Source of the DNA: an uncultured Pelagibacteraceae bacterium
GTDB taxonomy: Bacteria; Pseudomonadota; Alphaproteobacteria; Pelagibacterales; Pelagibacteraceae
Direction: 5' to 3'
NCBI GenBank assembly: GCA_902628635.1
Contig: CACONQ010000005.1
Coordinates: 1 to 54,864, forward strand
Length of the DNA stretch: 54,864 bases
Notes under the pieces: generated by a model
Seen by the model: only the letters and a program-made list of their open reading frames with translations
Database searches by the model: none
What the model was told of the DNA's origin: nothing
Shown here: piece after piece, positions 18,267 through 28,574 of the stretch
Layout: each line of letters starts with the position of its first letter
Numbering within the stretch: position 1 is the first letter of the stretch
Made by a program: the position numbers and the translations under genes

Positions 18267-19097
18267 ATGAAATATTTCTTAAAGTTTTTAATTATTCTAT
18301 TTTTTTTATATTCTTGTTCTGGCAAAGATAGCGAAAAAGTATCAGTCATTAGTGATGGTGAACTAGAAACGCAAATGATCGAGGCTTATAAAGAGGGGAT
18401 GAGAGAGCTTGAAAAAGGAGATGTAATTTATGCTTCAAGAAAATTTAATGAGGCTGAACTATTATATCCTCAATCAGCTTGGGCATCTAAATCAATACTA
18501 ATGGCTGCCTATGCTTTTTACTCACAAAATTATTATGATAGATCTATTTTAGAATTGGAGAGATTTATCTCCAAATATCCTAAACATAAAAATATTGATT
18601 ATGCTTATTTTCTTTTAGCAATGAATTATTACGAGACCATTGTAGATGAGAAAAAAGATTTGGAACCATTATTATTATCAAAAGAAAAATTTGAATATAT
18701 TATTCAAAATTTTCCTGAGACAGATTTTGCCCAGGATTCAAAATATAAATTAGGATTAATCCAAGATGTTTTGGCCTCAAAAGAGATGCATATCGGCAAA
18801 TATTATTTAAAAAGGAAAAAATGGGTAGCTGCTATCAATAGATTCAAAACTGTTATATCAGATTATGAAACAACTGTTTATGTCGAAGAGGCATTGCATA
18901 GACTTGTGGAGACATATTATAAAATAGGACTTGTTGAAGAGGCTGAAAAATATGCGAGTGTTCTAGGTTACAATTATCAGTCAAGTAAATGGTATGAAGC
19001 AACGTATATTATATTCAATAAAGAATACAAAACATCTCTTATTACAAAAAAAGATAAAAAATCTGTTTTAAATAAATTCAAGAATATTTTTAAATGA
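18267..19097 (+). CDS. bamD: Outer membrane assembly lipoprotein BamD
   Basis: Essential lipoprotein of the BAM complex that inserts beta-barrel proteins into the outer membrane. The N-terminus is a lipoprotein signal with lipobox LYSC and lipidated Cys17. Five TPR-like helical repeats follow (for example EAYKEGMRELEKGDVIYASR and SILELERFISKYPKHKNIDYA). 276 residues fits the YfiO/ComL family. Following lpxC is the standard alphaproteobacterial order. It overlaps ligA by four bases (ATGA); the recN gene often found between them is absent. Confidence 0.92.
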   Translation: MKYFLKFLIILFFLYSCSGKDSEKVSVISDGELETQMIEAYKEGMRELEKGDVIYASRKFNEAELLYPQSAWASKSILMAAYAFYSQNYYDRSILELERFISKYPKHKNIDYAYFLLAMNYYETIVDEKKDLEPLLLSKEKFEYIIQNFPETDFAQDSKYKLGLIQDVLASKEMHIGKYYLKRKKWVAAINRFKTVISDYETTVYVEEALHRLVETYYKIGLVEEAEKYASVLGYNYQSSKWYEATYIIFNKEYKTSLITKKDKKSVLNKFKNIFK

Positions 19098-21139
19098 AAG
19101 AAAAAGATAACTTAAAAATTAAAGAAGATTATCTTGAAAAAATTAAACTCTTAAAAAAATACGATAAGTATTATTATTCAAATAATAATCCACTGGTTGA
19201 TGATAGTACATATGATAAAATTAAGAACCACATTCTATCTCTAGAAAAAAAATATTCATTTTTAAAAAGTAATGATTCTCCATCTTTATCGGTAGGCTTC
19301 AAACCCTCAAAAAATTTTAAAAAAGTAGATCATAAAGTACCTATGCTATCATTAGGTAATGCTTTTAATAAAGATGATTTAATTAATTTTGAAAAAAAAA
19401 TTTTAAATTTTCTCAATTTAAAAAAAAATCAAAAAATAGATTATAGTACAGAACCAAAAATAGATGGTATCTCAGCATCTTTGTTTTATAAAAAAGGTGT
19501 ATTTACACAGGGGCTATCAAGAGGTGATGGTATTCAAGGTGAGGATATTACCGAAAATTTAAAAACCATAAAAGATATACCTCAAGTTCTAAAGGGAAAG
19601 GATTTCCCCGATGAAATCGATATAAGAGGAGAGGTCTTTATAAATAACATCGATTTTGAAAAATTAAAAAATAAATTTGCAAATCCTAGAAATGCAGCGT
19701 CAGGCTCTCTTAGACAAAAGGATCCAAATGAAACCAAAAAAATTCCACTTAATTTTATAGCATATACCTTTGGCTACTCAAAAAAATTAAATGTGAGAAC
19801 ACAAAGTGAGTTTTTGAAAAAATTAAAATCTTGGGGATTTAAAACAAATAAACTGAATAAGGTTTTATCAGGAGTAGAAAATCTAATTATTAATCATAGA
19901 AAAATAGAAGAGCAACGTAAAGAAATAGAATTTGATGTAGATGGACTTGTCTATAAAGTAAATGAATTTAATTTGCAACAAAGATTAGGTTTTGCAGCAA
20001 GTGCACCACGATGGGCAATAGCTCATAAATTTTCAGCAAATAAATCTATATCAGAAATCTTAAAAATTGAAATTCAAGTTGGTCGAACTGGAGCTCTAAC
20101 ACCAGTGGCAAAAATTAAACCAGTAAATATTGGTGGTGTTTTAGTTTCAAATGCGACTCTACACAATGAAGATGAGATTAATAGAAAAGATATTAGAGAA
20201 GGTGATACTGTTACAGTAGAGAGAGCTGGCGATGTTATACCTCATGTAGTGTCGGTTGATAAAAAAAAGCGTACTAACGTGGCAAAAAAATTTATTTTCC
20301 CAAAATTATGTCCATCATGTGGCTCTGAAACAATTAAGGAATTTAATAAAATTACAAAAAAATTTGATGCAGTAAGAAGGTGCAGAAATGATAATTTTGA
20401 TTGCGAGAGGATTTCTATAGAGAAAATTAAACATTTTGTTTCTAAGGATGCATTCAATATAGATGGTCTTGGAAAAAAAATTGTTGAATCTTTTTGGAAG
20501 CTTAAATTAATAAGGAATCTTAGCGACATATTCAAACTAGATTATGAAAAAATTTCAAAATTAGATGGCTGGGGTAAACTTTCGGTAGCTAATCTAAAAT
20601 ACTCAATAAATTCAAAAAAAAAAATTTCTTTAGACAAATTTATTTATTCTTTGGGCATAAGACACATAGGACAAGAAAATGCTAGGCTTATATCAAAAAA
20701 TTTAAAGCATCCTGATAATTTTTTTAATTTGTCTGATAAAAATCATTTTGCTGATCTATTAAATATTGATGGGATAGGCGATACTCAAATAAGTTCACTG
20801 AAAAATTTTTTTTCAAATAAAAATAGCATAGTCGTTCTCAAAGATTTAAGAAAAATATTAGAAATTATTCCTGAAAAGCAAAGATCATCATCTGGAATAT
20901 TGAAAGATTTTACTTTTATGTTTACAGGCAAACTTGAAGGAATAAGCAGAGCAGAGGCAAAATCATTAATTGAAAAAAATTCTGGCAAAATAATTAGTAA
21001 TGTGAGTAAAAAGTTAAATTTTTTAGTAGTCGGGGAAAAACCAACTAATAGAAAAGTAAATGAGGCTAAAAATTTAAATATAAAAGTAATTAATCAGAAG
21101 GAACTTATTAAAATGATAAATTCTAAAGATGAGACATAA
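19094..21139 (+). CDS. ligA: NAD-dependent DNA ligase LigA
   Basis: Seals nicks in replication and repair using NAD+. The adenylation motif EPKIDG places the AMP-accepting lysine at K122. The OB fold contains VQVGRTGALTPVAKIKPV. A four-Cys zinc site (CPSCG ... CRNDNFDC) precedes the helix-hairpin-helix repeats (DGLGKKIV, DGIGDTQI) and a C-terminal BRCT domain (FMFTGKLEGISRAEAKSLIE). 681 residues, full length. Its 3' end overlaps the convergent pepP by 17 bases. Confidence 0.97.
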   Translation: MKEKDNLKIKEDYLEKIKLLKKYDKYYYSNNNPLVDDSTYDKIKNHILSLEKKYSFLKSNDSPSLSVGFKPSKNFKKVDHKVPMLSLGNAFNKDDLINFEKKILNFLNLKKNQKIDYSTEPKIDGISASLFYKKGVFTQGLSRGDGIQGEDITENLKTIKDIPQVLKGKDFPDEIDIRGEVFINNIDFEKLKNKFANPRNAASGSLRQKDPNETKKIPLNFIAYTFGYSKKLNVRTQSEFLKKLKSWGFKTNKLNKVLSGVENLIINHRKIEEQRKEIEFDVDGLVYKVNEFNLQQRLGFAASAPRWAIAHKFSANKSISEILKIEIQVGRTGALTPVAKIKPVNIGGVLVSNATLHNEDEINRKDIREGDTVTVERAGDVIPHVVSVDKKKRTNVAKKFIFPKLCPSCGSETIKEFNKITKKFDAVRRCRNDNFDCERISIEKIKHFVSKDAFNIDGLGKKIVESFWKLKLIRNLSDIFKLDYEKISKLDGWGKLSVANLKYSINSKKKISLDKFIYSLGIRHIGQENARLISKNLKHPDNFFNLSDKNHFADLLNIDGIGDTQISSLKNFFSNKNSIVVLKDLRKILEIIPEKQRSSSGILKDFTFMFTGKLEGISRAEAKSLIEKNSGKIISNVSKKLNFLVVGEKPTNRKVNEAKNLNIKVINQKELIKMINSKDET

Positions 21140-22853
21140 GCCACTTTTTCTCACTCGAACTAAGAAAGCTGGACAATTTAGAGTAGACCATTAAGTGGTA
21201 TTTAAAAATATAGTCTTTTTCATCATTCGTTAGCATTTTGTAATCAATTAAGTCCTTATCAATAGGTGCCAACGTTAAATTTTCAAAAAATAATTTTTTT
21301 TTTAATCTTTTTATAAATATCAAGTTTTCAATTCTTATGCCAAATTTCCCTTGCTCATAATAGCCAGGTTCGTTACTTAAAATCATACCTTCTTCCAATT
21401 TTACTTTATTATTTTTGGATATAGATTGTGGACCTTCATGAACATTAGAATAAAAACCAACTCCATGTCCCGTGCCATGTTTAAAGTCATAACCATATTC
21501 TTTAAGAAATTTCCTTGCTCGATAATCAATCTGGTGTCCCGTTTTATTTTTATTTAAATTACTAGTAACAACTCCTATGTGGCCTTTTAAAACTAAAGTA
21601 AACAATCTTTTGACTTTTTTCGAGGGTTTTGAAAAACATATTGTGCGTGTAACATCGGTCGTTCCATATTTGTATTGACCACCAGAATCACACAAATAAA
21701 TATCTTTTTTATTTATTTTTCTATTTGTTTTTTTTGATGCTCTATAATGAATAATTGCTCCATTGGGTCCCGAGCCTGATATGGTATTAAAGCTTGGATA
21801 TAAATAATTATTACTTTTTTTTCTAAATTGTTCTAGTCTCTTTTCCGCATTCAATTCTGTTAAATTAGAGTTACTTTTATTTTTTATCCAAAAAAGGAAT
21901 TTTGTTAAAGCTACACCATCTTCAACATGAGATTTAATCATATTTTTAATTTCGGATGGATTTTTTTTTGATTTCAATAAATAACATGGATCTACTTTTT
22001 TTTTGATATTAAATTTTTTATTAATTATATTTTCACTAGATATTGAACATGTTCTTGAGTCAATTATGATATTTTTCCCTTTTAAGTTTTTTAATAATGC
22101 TTCAAAATTATTTGGATCAACAATTTGATGATTAAGTAATTTTTTCTCATTAATTAAATTTCTTAATTTATGTTTTTCAGCAATTAAAAAAATTTTTTTA
22201 TTTTTCCCTATTAAGCAATTACAATTTGGTATAGGCGAAAATGGGACATCTGAACCTCTAATATTTAATAGCCAAGCAACATTTTCCGGAGCACTGACAA
22301 ATAAATAGTCAGATTTGTTTTTTTTTAAAATATTAGTTACTAAAGAAATTTTGTTTTTATGCGTTTTTCCTGCCACTACACTTGGCAGAGAAAAGTAGGG
22401 ATGATTATCTTTTATTTTTATTTTTATTTTTTGTAATTTATCAACCAAATTCTTAGCAATTGGAAGTAATTTGATCCTATTACCAAAAAAAAACTGCAGC
22501 TGTGCTTTCGTAAACAATTTTGGATCAAATCCTAATGTAATATTTTGAAATAGATTCTTTGGTAGTAAATTTGGATATTCTATAATTTTAAAGTTTTTTC
22601 CAGACTCTCTTTTTGCTTGCAAGGTATATCTTCCATCAACAAATAAGTAATTTTTATTTTTAAATATAATTGCAAAACCTGCTGAGCCAGAAAAATTTGA
22701 TATTATTTTTAATCTATCATGTTTAACATACTCTGAAAAAAAGTTATCATTTTTTGGGACAATATAACCATCTATATTGTATTTTTGAAAATCACTAACG
22801 ACTTTTTTAATTTTATTTATAATCACTTTAGTCTCTTTTGGTATCTTATCCAC
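21123..22853 (-). CDS. pepP: Xaa-Pro aminopeptidase (M24B)
   Basis: Cytosolic metallopeptidase removing N-terminal residues next to proline. 576 residues: two creatinase-like N-terminal domains and a C-terminal pita-bread catalytic domain. The five metal ligands are visible in YLCDSGGQY, TTDVTRT, HGTGHGVGFYSNVHEGP, LSNEPGYY and GIRIENL. Its start lies 31 bases inside the uvrD reading frame, so the two are probably cotranscribed. It converges with ligA. Confidence 0.92.
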   Translation of the reverse strand: MDKIPKETKVIINKIKKVVSDFQKYNIDGYIVPKNDNFFSEYVKHDRLKIISNFSGSAGFAIIFKNKNYLFVDGRYTLQAKRESGKNFKIIEYPNLLPKNLFQNITLGFDPKLFTKAQLQFFFGNRIKLLPIAKNLVDKLQKIKIKIKDNHPYFSLPSVVAGKTHKNKISLVTNILKKNKSDYLFVSAPENVAWLLNIRGSDVPFSPIPNCNCLIGKNKKIFLIAEKHKLRNLINEKKLLNHQIVDPNNFEALLKNLKGKNIIIDSRTCSISSENIINKKFNIKKKVDPCYLLKSKKNPSEIKNMIKSHVEDGVALTKFLFWIKNKSNSNLTELNAEKRLEQFRKKSNNYLYPSFNTISGSGPNGAIIHYRASKKTNRKINKKDIYLCDSGGQYKYGTTDVTRTICFSKPSKKVKRLFTLVLKGHIGVVTSNLNKNKTGHQIDYRARKFLKEYGYDFKHGTGHGVGFYSNVHEGPQSISKNNKVKLEEGMILSNEPGYYEQGKFGIRIENLIFIKRLKKKLFFENLTLAPIDKDLIDYKMLTNDEKDYIFKYHLMVYSKLSSFLSSSEKKWLMSHL

Positions 22854-24859
22854 CCAGGACTTCTCTTGGTTTCTTGACTCTCAAAATCTTGATTAAAATC
22901 AAAATCGCTATCTTGATTTTCTTGATCATCATAAAAAGTATTTTTTTCGACTAAATCAGTTGGAAGCTCTTCAACAAATCGTGATGCCATACTATCAATC
23001 CAATCACCTTGGTAAAAACGATTCATAGAAAACGATATAAAAGCCTTTTTTTTAGCTCTTGTTATACCAACGTAAGCTAATCTTCTTTCTTCCTCTAGAC
23101 CTTTGTCACCTTTTTCCTCAATAGATTTTTGATGAGGAAACAAACCTTCTTCCCATCCAGGTAAAAACACTACATCAAACTCTAATCCTTTTGAAGCATG
23201 CATAGTCATCAAATTAATTTTTTGACCATCCCAATCTTGATCAATGGATGTTGCTAGCGAAACATGTTCCAAAAAACTCTCAAGATTATCGAATTCCTTC
23301 ATTGCACTTAAAAGTTCTTTTATATTTTCAATTTTATTTTCGTTATCAATATCTTTCTTATTTTTTAACAAAGCTGAATATCCTGACTCGTCTAAAATTA
23401 TTTGTAAAAGTTTTACATGATCAATTTTTTTTATCATTAAATCTTCTTTCCATTTTTGTAAAAAATTTAAAAAAAAATTTAATCCAATTTTAGCTTTTGG
23501 TTTTATCTGATTTTCCTCCAAAAGTTTCTTAGCAGATCTTGCCAGTGATAAAGAATTTTTTTTTGAACATTCATGAATTTGTTTCATAGTGCTTTCACCA
23601 ACAGATCGTTTTGGATTATTTATTACTCTTTCAAATGCTAAGTCATCTCTGTCCTGATAAACCACCCTAAGATAGGCTATACAATCTTTTATTTCTGCTC
23701 TATCATAAAATTTAATACCTCCAATAATTCTATATGGCAGACCGATTTTAAGAAATCTTTCCTCAAACTCTCTTGTTTGAAATATTGCTCTTACTAATAT
23801 AGCTATATTGTTTAAAGAAAACTTATTTTTTAAATTTTTTTCAACTTCATCACTCAAAGCTACCGCTTCTTCTTTACCATTTCTAAAACAGTTTAAACTT
23901 ACCAACTCACCATCTTCAGAATTTGTTTTTAATGTCTTTCCTACCCTATTTTGGTTATTCGATATCAGACCTGATGCTACAGATAATATATTTTGAGTAG
24001 ATCTGTAATTTTCTTCAAGCCTTATAACCTTGGCATTTTTATAAACTTTATCAAAATCTAAAAAATTCTTTATCTCAGCACCCCTCCAGCTATAAATTGA
24101 TTGATCATCATCGCCCACACAGCAAATATTTTGATTATTTTGTGCTAAAATATTAAGCCATTTACTTTGAATAAAGTTCGTATCTTGATATTCATCAACC
24201 AATATGTATTTAAAATTTTTTTTATATATTTCACAAATATCTTTGTTCCTCTCAAGAATGTTCACGCAATGCAACATTAAATCTCCAAAATCACATGCAT
24301 TTAAATCTATTAATTTTTTTTGATAAATTTTGTAAATTGGCAAAATTATTTTTTCGTATATATCTTTTTTATTTATTATAACACTATCTGGATACCAGCC
24401 GTTATTTTTCCATCTATCAATTATGGTTATAATTATTTTAGGAGAAATTTTTTTTGTATCAATATTTTCAGATTTACAAATATTTTTTATCAATCTAGAC
24501 TGATCGTCAGTATCCAATATTGTGAAGTTTGAGTTTAACCCAGCTGCTTTAGCATGTTTCCTAAGAAGTTTGGCGCAAATTGAGTGAAATGTACCGAGCC
24601 AAGAAAGTCCAACAGCCTCAGATTTTAGAATTTTAAGTACTCTATTTTGCATTTCTTTTGCAGCCTTATTTGTAAATGTAACTGCCAATATCTGGTTAGG
24701 AAAAGCTTTCTTATTTTTAATTAAGTGTGCAATTTTTGATGTAAGTACTTTAGTTTTTCCAGATCCTGCGCCTGCAACAACTAAAATAGGACCATCAGTA
24801 GAAATTACAGCCTCTTTTTGGGCTGAATTCAAGTTTTTTAGATATTCTAAGTTTCTCAT
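22823..24859 (-). CDS. uvrD: UvrD/PcrA-type DNA helicase
   Basis: Superfamily 1A 3'-5' helicase acting in nucleotide excision and mismatch repair and in replication restart. Motifs in order: Q-motif (LNSAQKEAV), Walker A GAGSGKTKV, TFTNKAAKEM, GTFHSICAKLLR, Walker B VDEYQDTN, GDDDQSIYSWRGA, LEENYRST, and motifs V/VI (TMHASKGLEFDVVF, RRLAYVGITRAKK). 678 residues, slightly shorter than E. coli UvrD, with an acidic C-terminal tail. Divergent from the AsmA-like gene with only 34 bases between starts. Confidence 0.93.
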   Translation of the reverse strand: MRNLEYLKNLNSAQKEAVISTDGPILVVAGAGSGKTKVLTSKIAHLIKNKKAFPNQILAVTFTNKAAKEMQNRVLKILKSEAVGLSWLGTFHSICAKLLRKHAKAAGLNSNFTILDTDDQSRLIKNICKSENIDTKKISPKIIITIIDRWKNNGWYPDSVIINKKDIYEKIILPIYKIYQKKLIDLNACDFGDLMLHCVNILERNKDICEIYKKNFKYILVDEYQDTNFIQSKWLNILAQNNQNICCVGDDDQSIYSWRGAEIKNFLDFDKVYKNAKVIRLEENYRSTQNILSVASGLISNNQNRVGKTLKTNSEDGELVSLNCFRNGKEEAVALSDEVEKNLKNKFSLNNIAILVRAIFQTREFEERFLKIGLPYRIIGGIKFYDRAEIKDCIAYLRVVYQDRDDLAFERVINNPKRSVGESTMKQIHECSKKNSLSLARSAKKLLEENQIKPKAKIGLNFFLNFLQKWKEDLMIKKIDHVKLLQIILDESGYSALLKNKKDIDNENKIENIKELLSAMKEFDNLESFLEHVSLATSIDQDWDGQKINLMTMHASKGLEFDVVFLPGWEEGLFPHQKSIEEKGDKGLEEERRLAYVGITRAKKKAFISFSMNRFYQGDWIDSMASRFVEELPTDLVEKNTFYDDQENQDSDFDFNQDFESQETKRSPGWIRYQKRLK

Positions 24860-24893
24860 TTTCTAAATAATCATTATAAGTCAAATTAAATTT

Positions 24894-26348
24894 ATGAAAA
24901 AATTTAATTTTAATTTTAATCCTAAATTTAACATAAATACTAAAGTTATTATATTTGGTATTTCAACTTTAATTTTTTTATATCTACTTTATTTATCAAT
25001 ACCAAGTTTATATAAATCTGGAAGAGTTCAAAAAGTCCTTTCTGATGAAATATTATCTGAATTTAATTTAAATATTAGTTTATCCCCAGATATAGCATAC
25101 CGAATCTTACCCACACCTCATTTTTCAATTAAGGACTCTAAATTGTATAATCTGAATTCAAAAATTAACAATGAGTTAGGCGAATTGAAAGAACTCAAAA
25201 TTTTTATAAGTCAATCAAACTTTTTTAATAAAGACCGAATTACAGTAAAAAAAATTTTAATTAAAAAAGCTAATTTTTTTATTAAGAAAGAAAATTTAGC
25301 TTTTTTAAGTGAATTAATAAATAAAAAATTTTCAGATCAAAAGGTTCAAATTAAAAATAGTAAATTATTTTTTAATGACAAAAATAATAATACAGTTTTT
25401 ATTTATTCAATTAATAAATTAATTGCAGAGTATGCTAAAGAAAATGGAAAAAATATAATTGACGTTGACGGAGAAATTTTTAAAATTCCGCTAAAATTAT
25501 ATTGGGAAAAAGATTTAATTAGAAAGCATAAAATCTTAAAAGCAAATCTAAAGAAAATTAATATTGATGTTTTAAATAAAAGTATTTATGAAAAAGAAAA
25601 ATATTTTTACCAAAATGAGATTAGTATTTTAAGTAGTAAGTTTAAAACTAATTATGAAATAATAAAAAATAAGATAAATTTTAACTCTAATCAGTCAATG
25701 ATAAGAAATACTCCCTTATCTTATAAAGGAATAATTGATCTCAAACCATTATTTATAAAGGCTAGTTCAGAGACAAAAACTTTTGATATGTATTATATTT
25801 TAAAAAATAGCTTCTGGTTTAACGAAATCATCAAGGCAGGTTTTATATTTAATGATAATTTCAATGGAAAAATTTCAATAAAATCTGACAATGTTTCAAA
25901 AAATAAAATTTTTGATAAGATTAATTTAGTATTAAATATCAATGAAGGTAATTTTGATTTTAATGAAACTATTTTAATCAGTGAGAAGATAGGAAACCTA
26001 AAAATTTTAAACTCATCCTTTTTTGAAAAAGATGATAAAATATTTTTAGAAGCAAAAGCAGTAGTAGATATAAAAAATTTGGATAATTTTTATAAAAAGT
26101 TTTTAATACCAAAAAATAAACGAAAAAATTTCGAAAAATTAGAATTTATTTTTGAATTTGATACTGTGAATACAAACTTTAAAGTAAATAAAATTAATTT
26201 TTACAATTTAAAAAATAAAATAGTTAATTCAGAAAAAATTGATGATTTAGTGGATAATTATGCGGACAAAAGATTTGAATATTTAAATTCAATAGGTTTT
26301 AAAAACTTTTTGAAAGAAATTTTTTATACTTACTATGAATTGGGATAG
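24894..26348 (+). CDS. AsmA-family protein
   Basis: A 484-residue protein with one N-terminal membrane anchor (about 17-38) and a long periplasmic part. The region [43 protein letters not shown] is the AsmA N-terminal pattern (a beta strand set with a conserved P-x-x-x-x-x-D). AsmA-like proteins belong to the large bridge-like lipid-transfer group linked to outer-membrane lipid homeostasis; substrate unknown here. It converges with fumC, overlapping by 16 bases. Confidence 0.75.
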   Translation: MKKFNFNFNPKFNINTKVIIFGISTLIFLYLLYLSIPSLYKSGRVQKVLSDEILSEFNLNISLSPDIAYRILPTPHFSIKDSKLYNLNSKINNELGELKELKIFISQSNFFNKDRITVKKILIKKANFFIKKENLAFLSELINKKFSDQKVQIKNSKLFFNDKNNNTVFIYSINKLIAEYAKENGKNIIDVDGEIFKIPLKLYWEKDLIRKHKILKANLKKINIDVLNKSIYEKEKYFYQNEISILSSKFKTNYEIIKNKINFNSNQSMIRNTPLSYKGIIDLKPLFIKASSETKTFDMYYILKNSFWFNEIIKAGFIFNDNFNGKISIKSDNVSKNKIFDKINLVLNINEGNFDFNETILISEKIGNLKILNSSFFEKDDKIFLEAKAVVDIKNLDNFYKKFLIPKNKRKNFEKLEFIFEFDTVNTNFKVNKINFYNLKNKIVNSEKIDDLVDNYADKRFEYLNSIGFKNFLKEIFYTYYELG

Positions 26349-27724
26349 ATCATTTTTTTTGGATCAACAATCTTATCATATTCTTTCTCATCTATTAATC
26401 CTGATTTCAGAGCTTCTATTTTTAGAGTAGTTTTATTTTTAAGAGCTTTTTTTGCTATCTTAGCAGCATTATCATAACCTATTTTTGGTGCTAAGGCTGT
26501 TACTAGCATTAAAGAATTATCGAGATATTTTTTAATTGTAATTTTGTCAGCCTCTATATCTTTTATGCAATATAATCCAAAATTTTTAGAGCTGTCGGAT
26601 AACAAATCGATTGATTGTAAAATGTTGTGCGCAATTAATGGTTTAAAAACATTTAATTCAAAGTGACCATGTGAGCCAGCCATTGTTATACCATTATGAT
26701 TTCCAATAACTTTTACACAAACCATTGTAACTGCTTCTGATTGAGTTGGATTGACTTTGCCTGGCATGATTGAGGAACCTGGCTCATTTGAGGGTAAAAT
26801 CAACTCACCATATCCTGCCCTAGGACCTGAGCCTAAAAATCTAATATCATTCGCAATTTTCATTAAGCAAACAGCAGTTGTATTTAATGTTCCTGAGAAA
26901 TTAACTATTTCATCATGAGCAGCCAGTGCCGCAAATTTATTTTTTGTCGGTTTGAAAGGAAGTTTAGTTATTTTTTTTATTTCCTTAATAATTTTTTTAT
27001 CAAAACCTTTTTTAGTATTAATCCCTGTGCCAACAGCTGTTCCACCTTGAGCTAGAAAAAAAATTTCACTTAAAGCATTTTTAATTCGAGATATACAATT
27101 TTCTAATTGTGATTGATATCCTGAAAACTCTTGACCCAAAGATAAAGGAGTAGCATCTTGTAAATGCGTTCTTCCCACTTTTACTATACTCTTAAATTTT
27201 TTTACTTTTTTTTTAAGTTCTAAATTTAATAGTTCAAGTGATGGTAAAAGTTTATTTTTAGTCTCAATTGCTATAGCTATATGCATTGCTGTAGGAAAAA
27301 CGTCGTTAGTCGATTGTGATTTATTAACGTGGTCATTAGGATGAATAGGCTTTTTAGAACCTTTCTTTCCACCTAAAATCTCAATTGCTCTATTAGCAAT
27401 AACTTCATTAACATTCATATTTGTCTGTGTGCCAGACCCAGTTTGCCAAACTTTAAGCGGGAAGTGATCATCAAGTTTTCCAGAAATTACTTCATCAGAA
27501 GCTTTTATAATCGCTCTAGAAATGGTTGTAGATATTTGCTTTTCTTTATTATGAACAATTGCGGCTGCCTTTTTTATAATTGCTATAGATTTAATTAGAA
27601 TCGGTCTTACTAAAAACTCACCGATATCAAAGTATTTTTTTGATCGCTGGGTTGAGGCACCCCAATACTTATCAACAGGCACGTTTATTTGTCCAATACT
27701 GTCGAATTCTTTTCTGAATTTCAT
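26333..27724 (-). CDS. fumC: Fumarate hydratase class II
   Basis: Iron-independent fumarase of the TCA cycle, converting fumarate to L-malate. 463 residues with the superfamily signature [13 protein letters not shown] and the active-site segments [31 protein letters not shown] and [11 protein letters not shown]. The N-terminal [17 protein letters not shown] distinguishes it from aspartase-like members, although aspartase cannot be fully excluded by eye. Transcribed alone; 68 bases separate it from the divergent MazG-like gene. Confidence 0.93.
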   Translation of the reverse strand: MKFRKEFDSIGQINVPVDKYWGASTQRSKKYFDIGEFLVRPILIKSIAIIKKAAAIVHNKEKQISTTISRAIIKASDEVISGKLDDHFPLKVWQTGSGTQTNMNVNEVIANRAIEILGGKKGSKKPIHPNDHVNKSQSTNDVFPTAMHIAIAIETKNKLLPSLELLNLELKKKVKKFKSIVKVGRTHLQDATPLSLGQEFSGYQSQLENCISRIKNALSEIFFLAQGGTAVGTGINTKKGFDKKIIKEIKKITKLPFKPTKNKFAALAAHDEIVNFSGTLNTTAVCLMKIANDIRFLGSGPRAGYGELILPSNEPGSSIMPGKVNPTQSEAVTMVCVKVIGNHNGITMAGSHGHFELNVFKPLIAHNILQSIDLLSDSSKNFGLYCIKDIEADKITIKKYLDNSLMLVTALAPKIGYDNAAKIAKKALKNKTTLKIEALKSGLIDEKEYDKIVDPKKMIYPNS

Positions 27725-27792
27725 AATATAACTTTTGGCTTAAAGTACTATTTCTTATACATTAAGTTCATCAATAATCAAATAGGAGCACT

Positions 27793-28164
27793 ATGACAAA
27801 CTTTGAAAAAGTGGGAAAATTTATGGAAACTTTTGGTCAGGAGGTTAAATCAAAATCTTCATTAAGCTCAGAAAAAATTAACAGTTTAAGAGTTAGCCTC
27901 ATTGAAGAAGAATTAGAAGAGCTAAAGCAGGCTATAAGCGAAAAAAATTTATTGGAGGTTGCAGATGCACTTACGGATTTACTTTATGTAACCTATGGAG
28001 CGGGACATGCTTTTGGAATTAATTTAGACAAATGTTTTGATGAAGTTCAAAAGTCAAACATGAGTAAATTAGGTTTAGACGGTAAACCAATTTATAGTGA
28101 CAAGGGAAAGGTACTGAAAGGACCAAAATACTTTAAACCAAACTTATCTCATTTCTTGGTTTAG
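27793..28164 (+). CDS. MazG-like / PRA-PH-like nucleotide pyrophosphohydrolase
   Basis: A 123-residue all-alpha NTP pyrophosphohydrolase. The metal-binding pattern is visible: SLIEEELEELKQAI (ExxE) followed by LLEVADALTDLLYVTYG (ExxD), as in the MazG/HisE/DR2231 superfamily. Such enzymes hydrolyse non-canonical nucleotides or dUTP; the substrate cannot be told. The C-terminal part (KSNMSKLGLDGKPIYSDKGKVLKGPKYFKP) is typical of a stand-alone phage/bacterial subgroup. A good ribosome site AGGAG lies at 27783-27787. A TTGGCT...TATACA pair upstream has a short spacer. Confidence 0.8.
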   Translation: MTNFEKVGKFMETFGQEVKSKSSLSSEKINSLRVSLIEEELEELKQAISEKNLLEVADALTDLLYVTYGAGHAFGINLDKCFDEVQKSNMSKLGLDGKPIYSDKGKVLKGPKYFKPNLSHFLV

Positions 28165-28184
28165 TTAAAAAAATTTTGAAATTT

Positions 28185-28574
28185 ATGTCGAAAATACAAA
28201 ATAATATTTCATTATTTTTAATCGCAATACTCATTTTGCTAATTTGTAAAAATACTAATTTTTTTAAAAACTTGTATGATGTAACTTCAAAAAATCATGA
28301 TAGTAGACAACAAAAAGTTTATGATTTTTGCGAACTTTTCGGAACCGGATATGTAATTTATATTAAAAATAAGTTTAACTTAAATACTCCACCCGAGATA
28401 AAAAATTTTGAAAGGTCACCTCAACAATATTGGATTTTTAGTAAAAATTATAAAAAAATTGATAAAGATAAATTAATAATCTTGAATAAAACAAAAAATA
28501 TAAAATTAAAAAACAATGATTTTAAAATTTTAGATAATTTTAGGGACAGGTGTTTTTATATGGTTAAAAAATGA
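28185..28574 (+). CDS. Small membrane-anchored hypothetical protein
   Basis: Unrecognised protein of 129 residues from ATG 28185 (a TTG nine bases upstream is in frame). One hydrophobic segment (about residues 9-24) would place the rest outside the cytoplasmic membrane. Two Cys (in VYDFCELFG and FRDRCFYMV) could form a disulphide. It ends in ATGA with the next gene, so it is probably the partner of the polytopic membrane protein at 28571. No function can be assigned. Confidence 0.65.
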   Translation: MSKIQNNISLFLIAILILLICKNTNFFKNLYDVTSKNHDSRQQKVYDFCELFGTGYVIYIKNKFNLNTPPEIKNFERSPQQYWIFSKNYKKIDKDKLIILNKTKNIKLKNNDFKILDNFRDRCFYMVKK

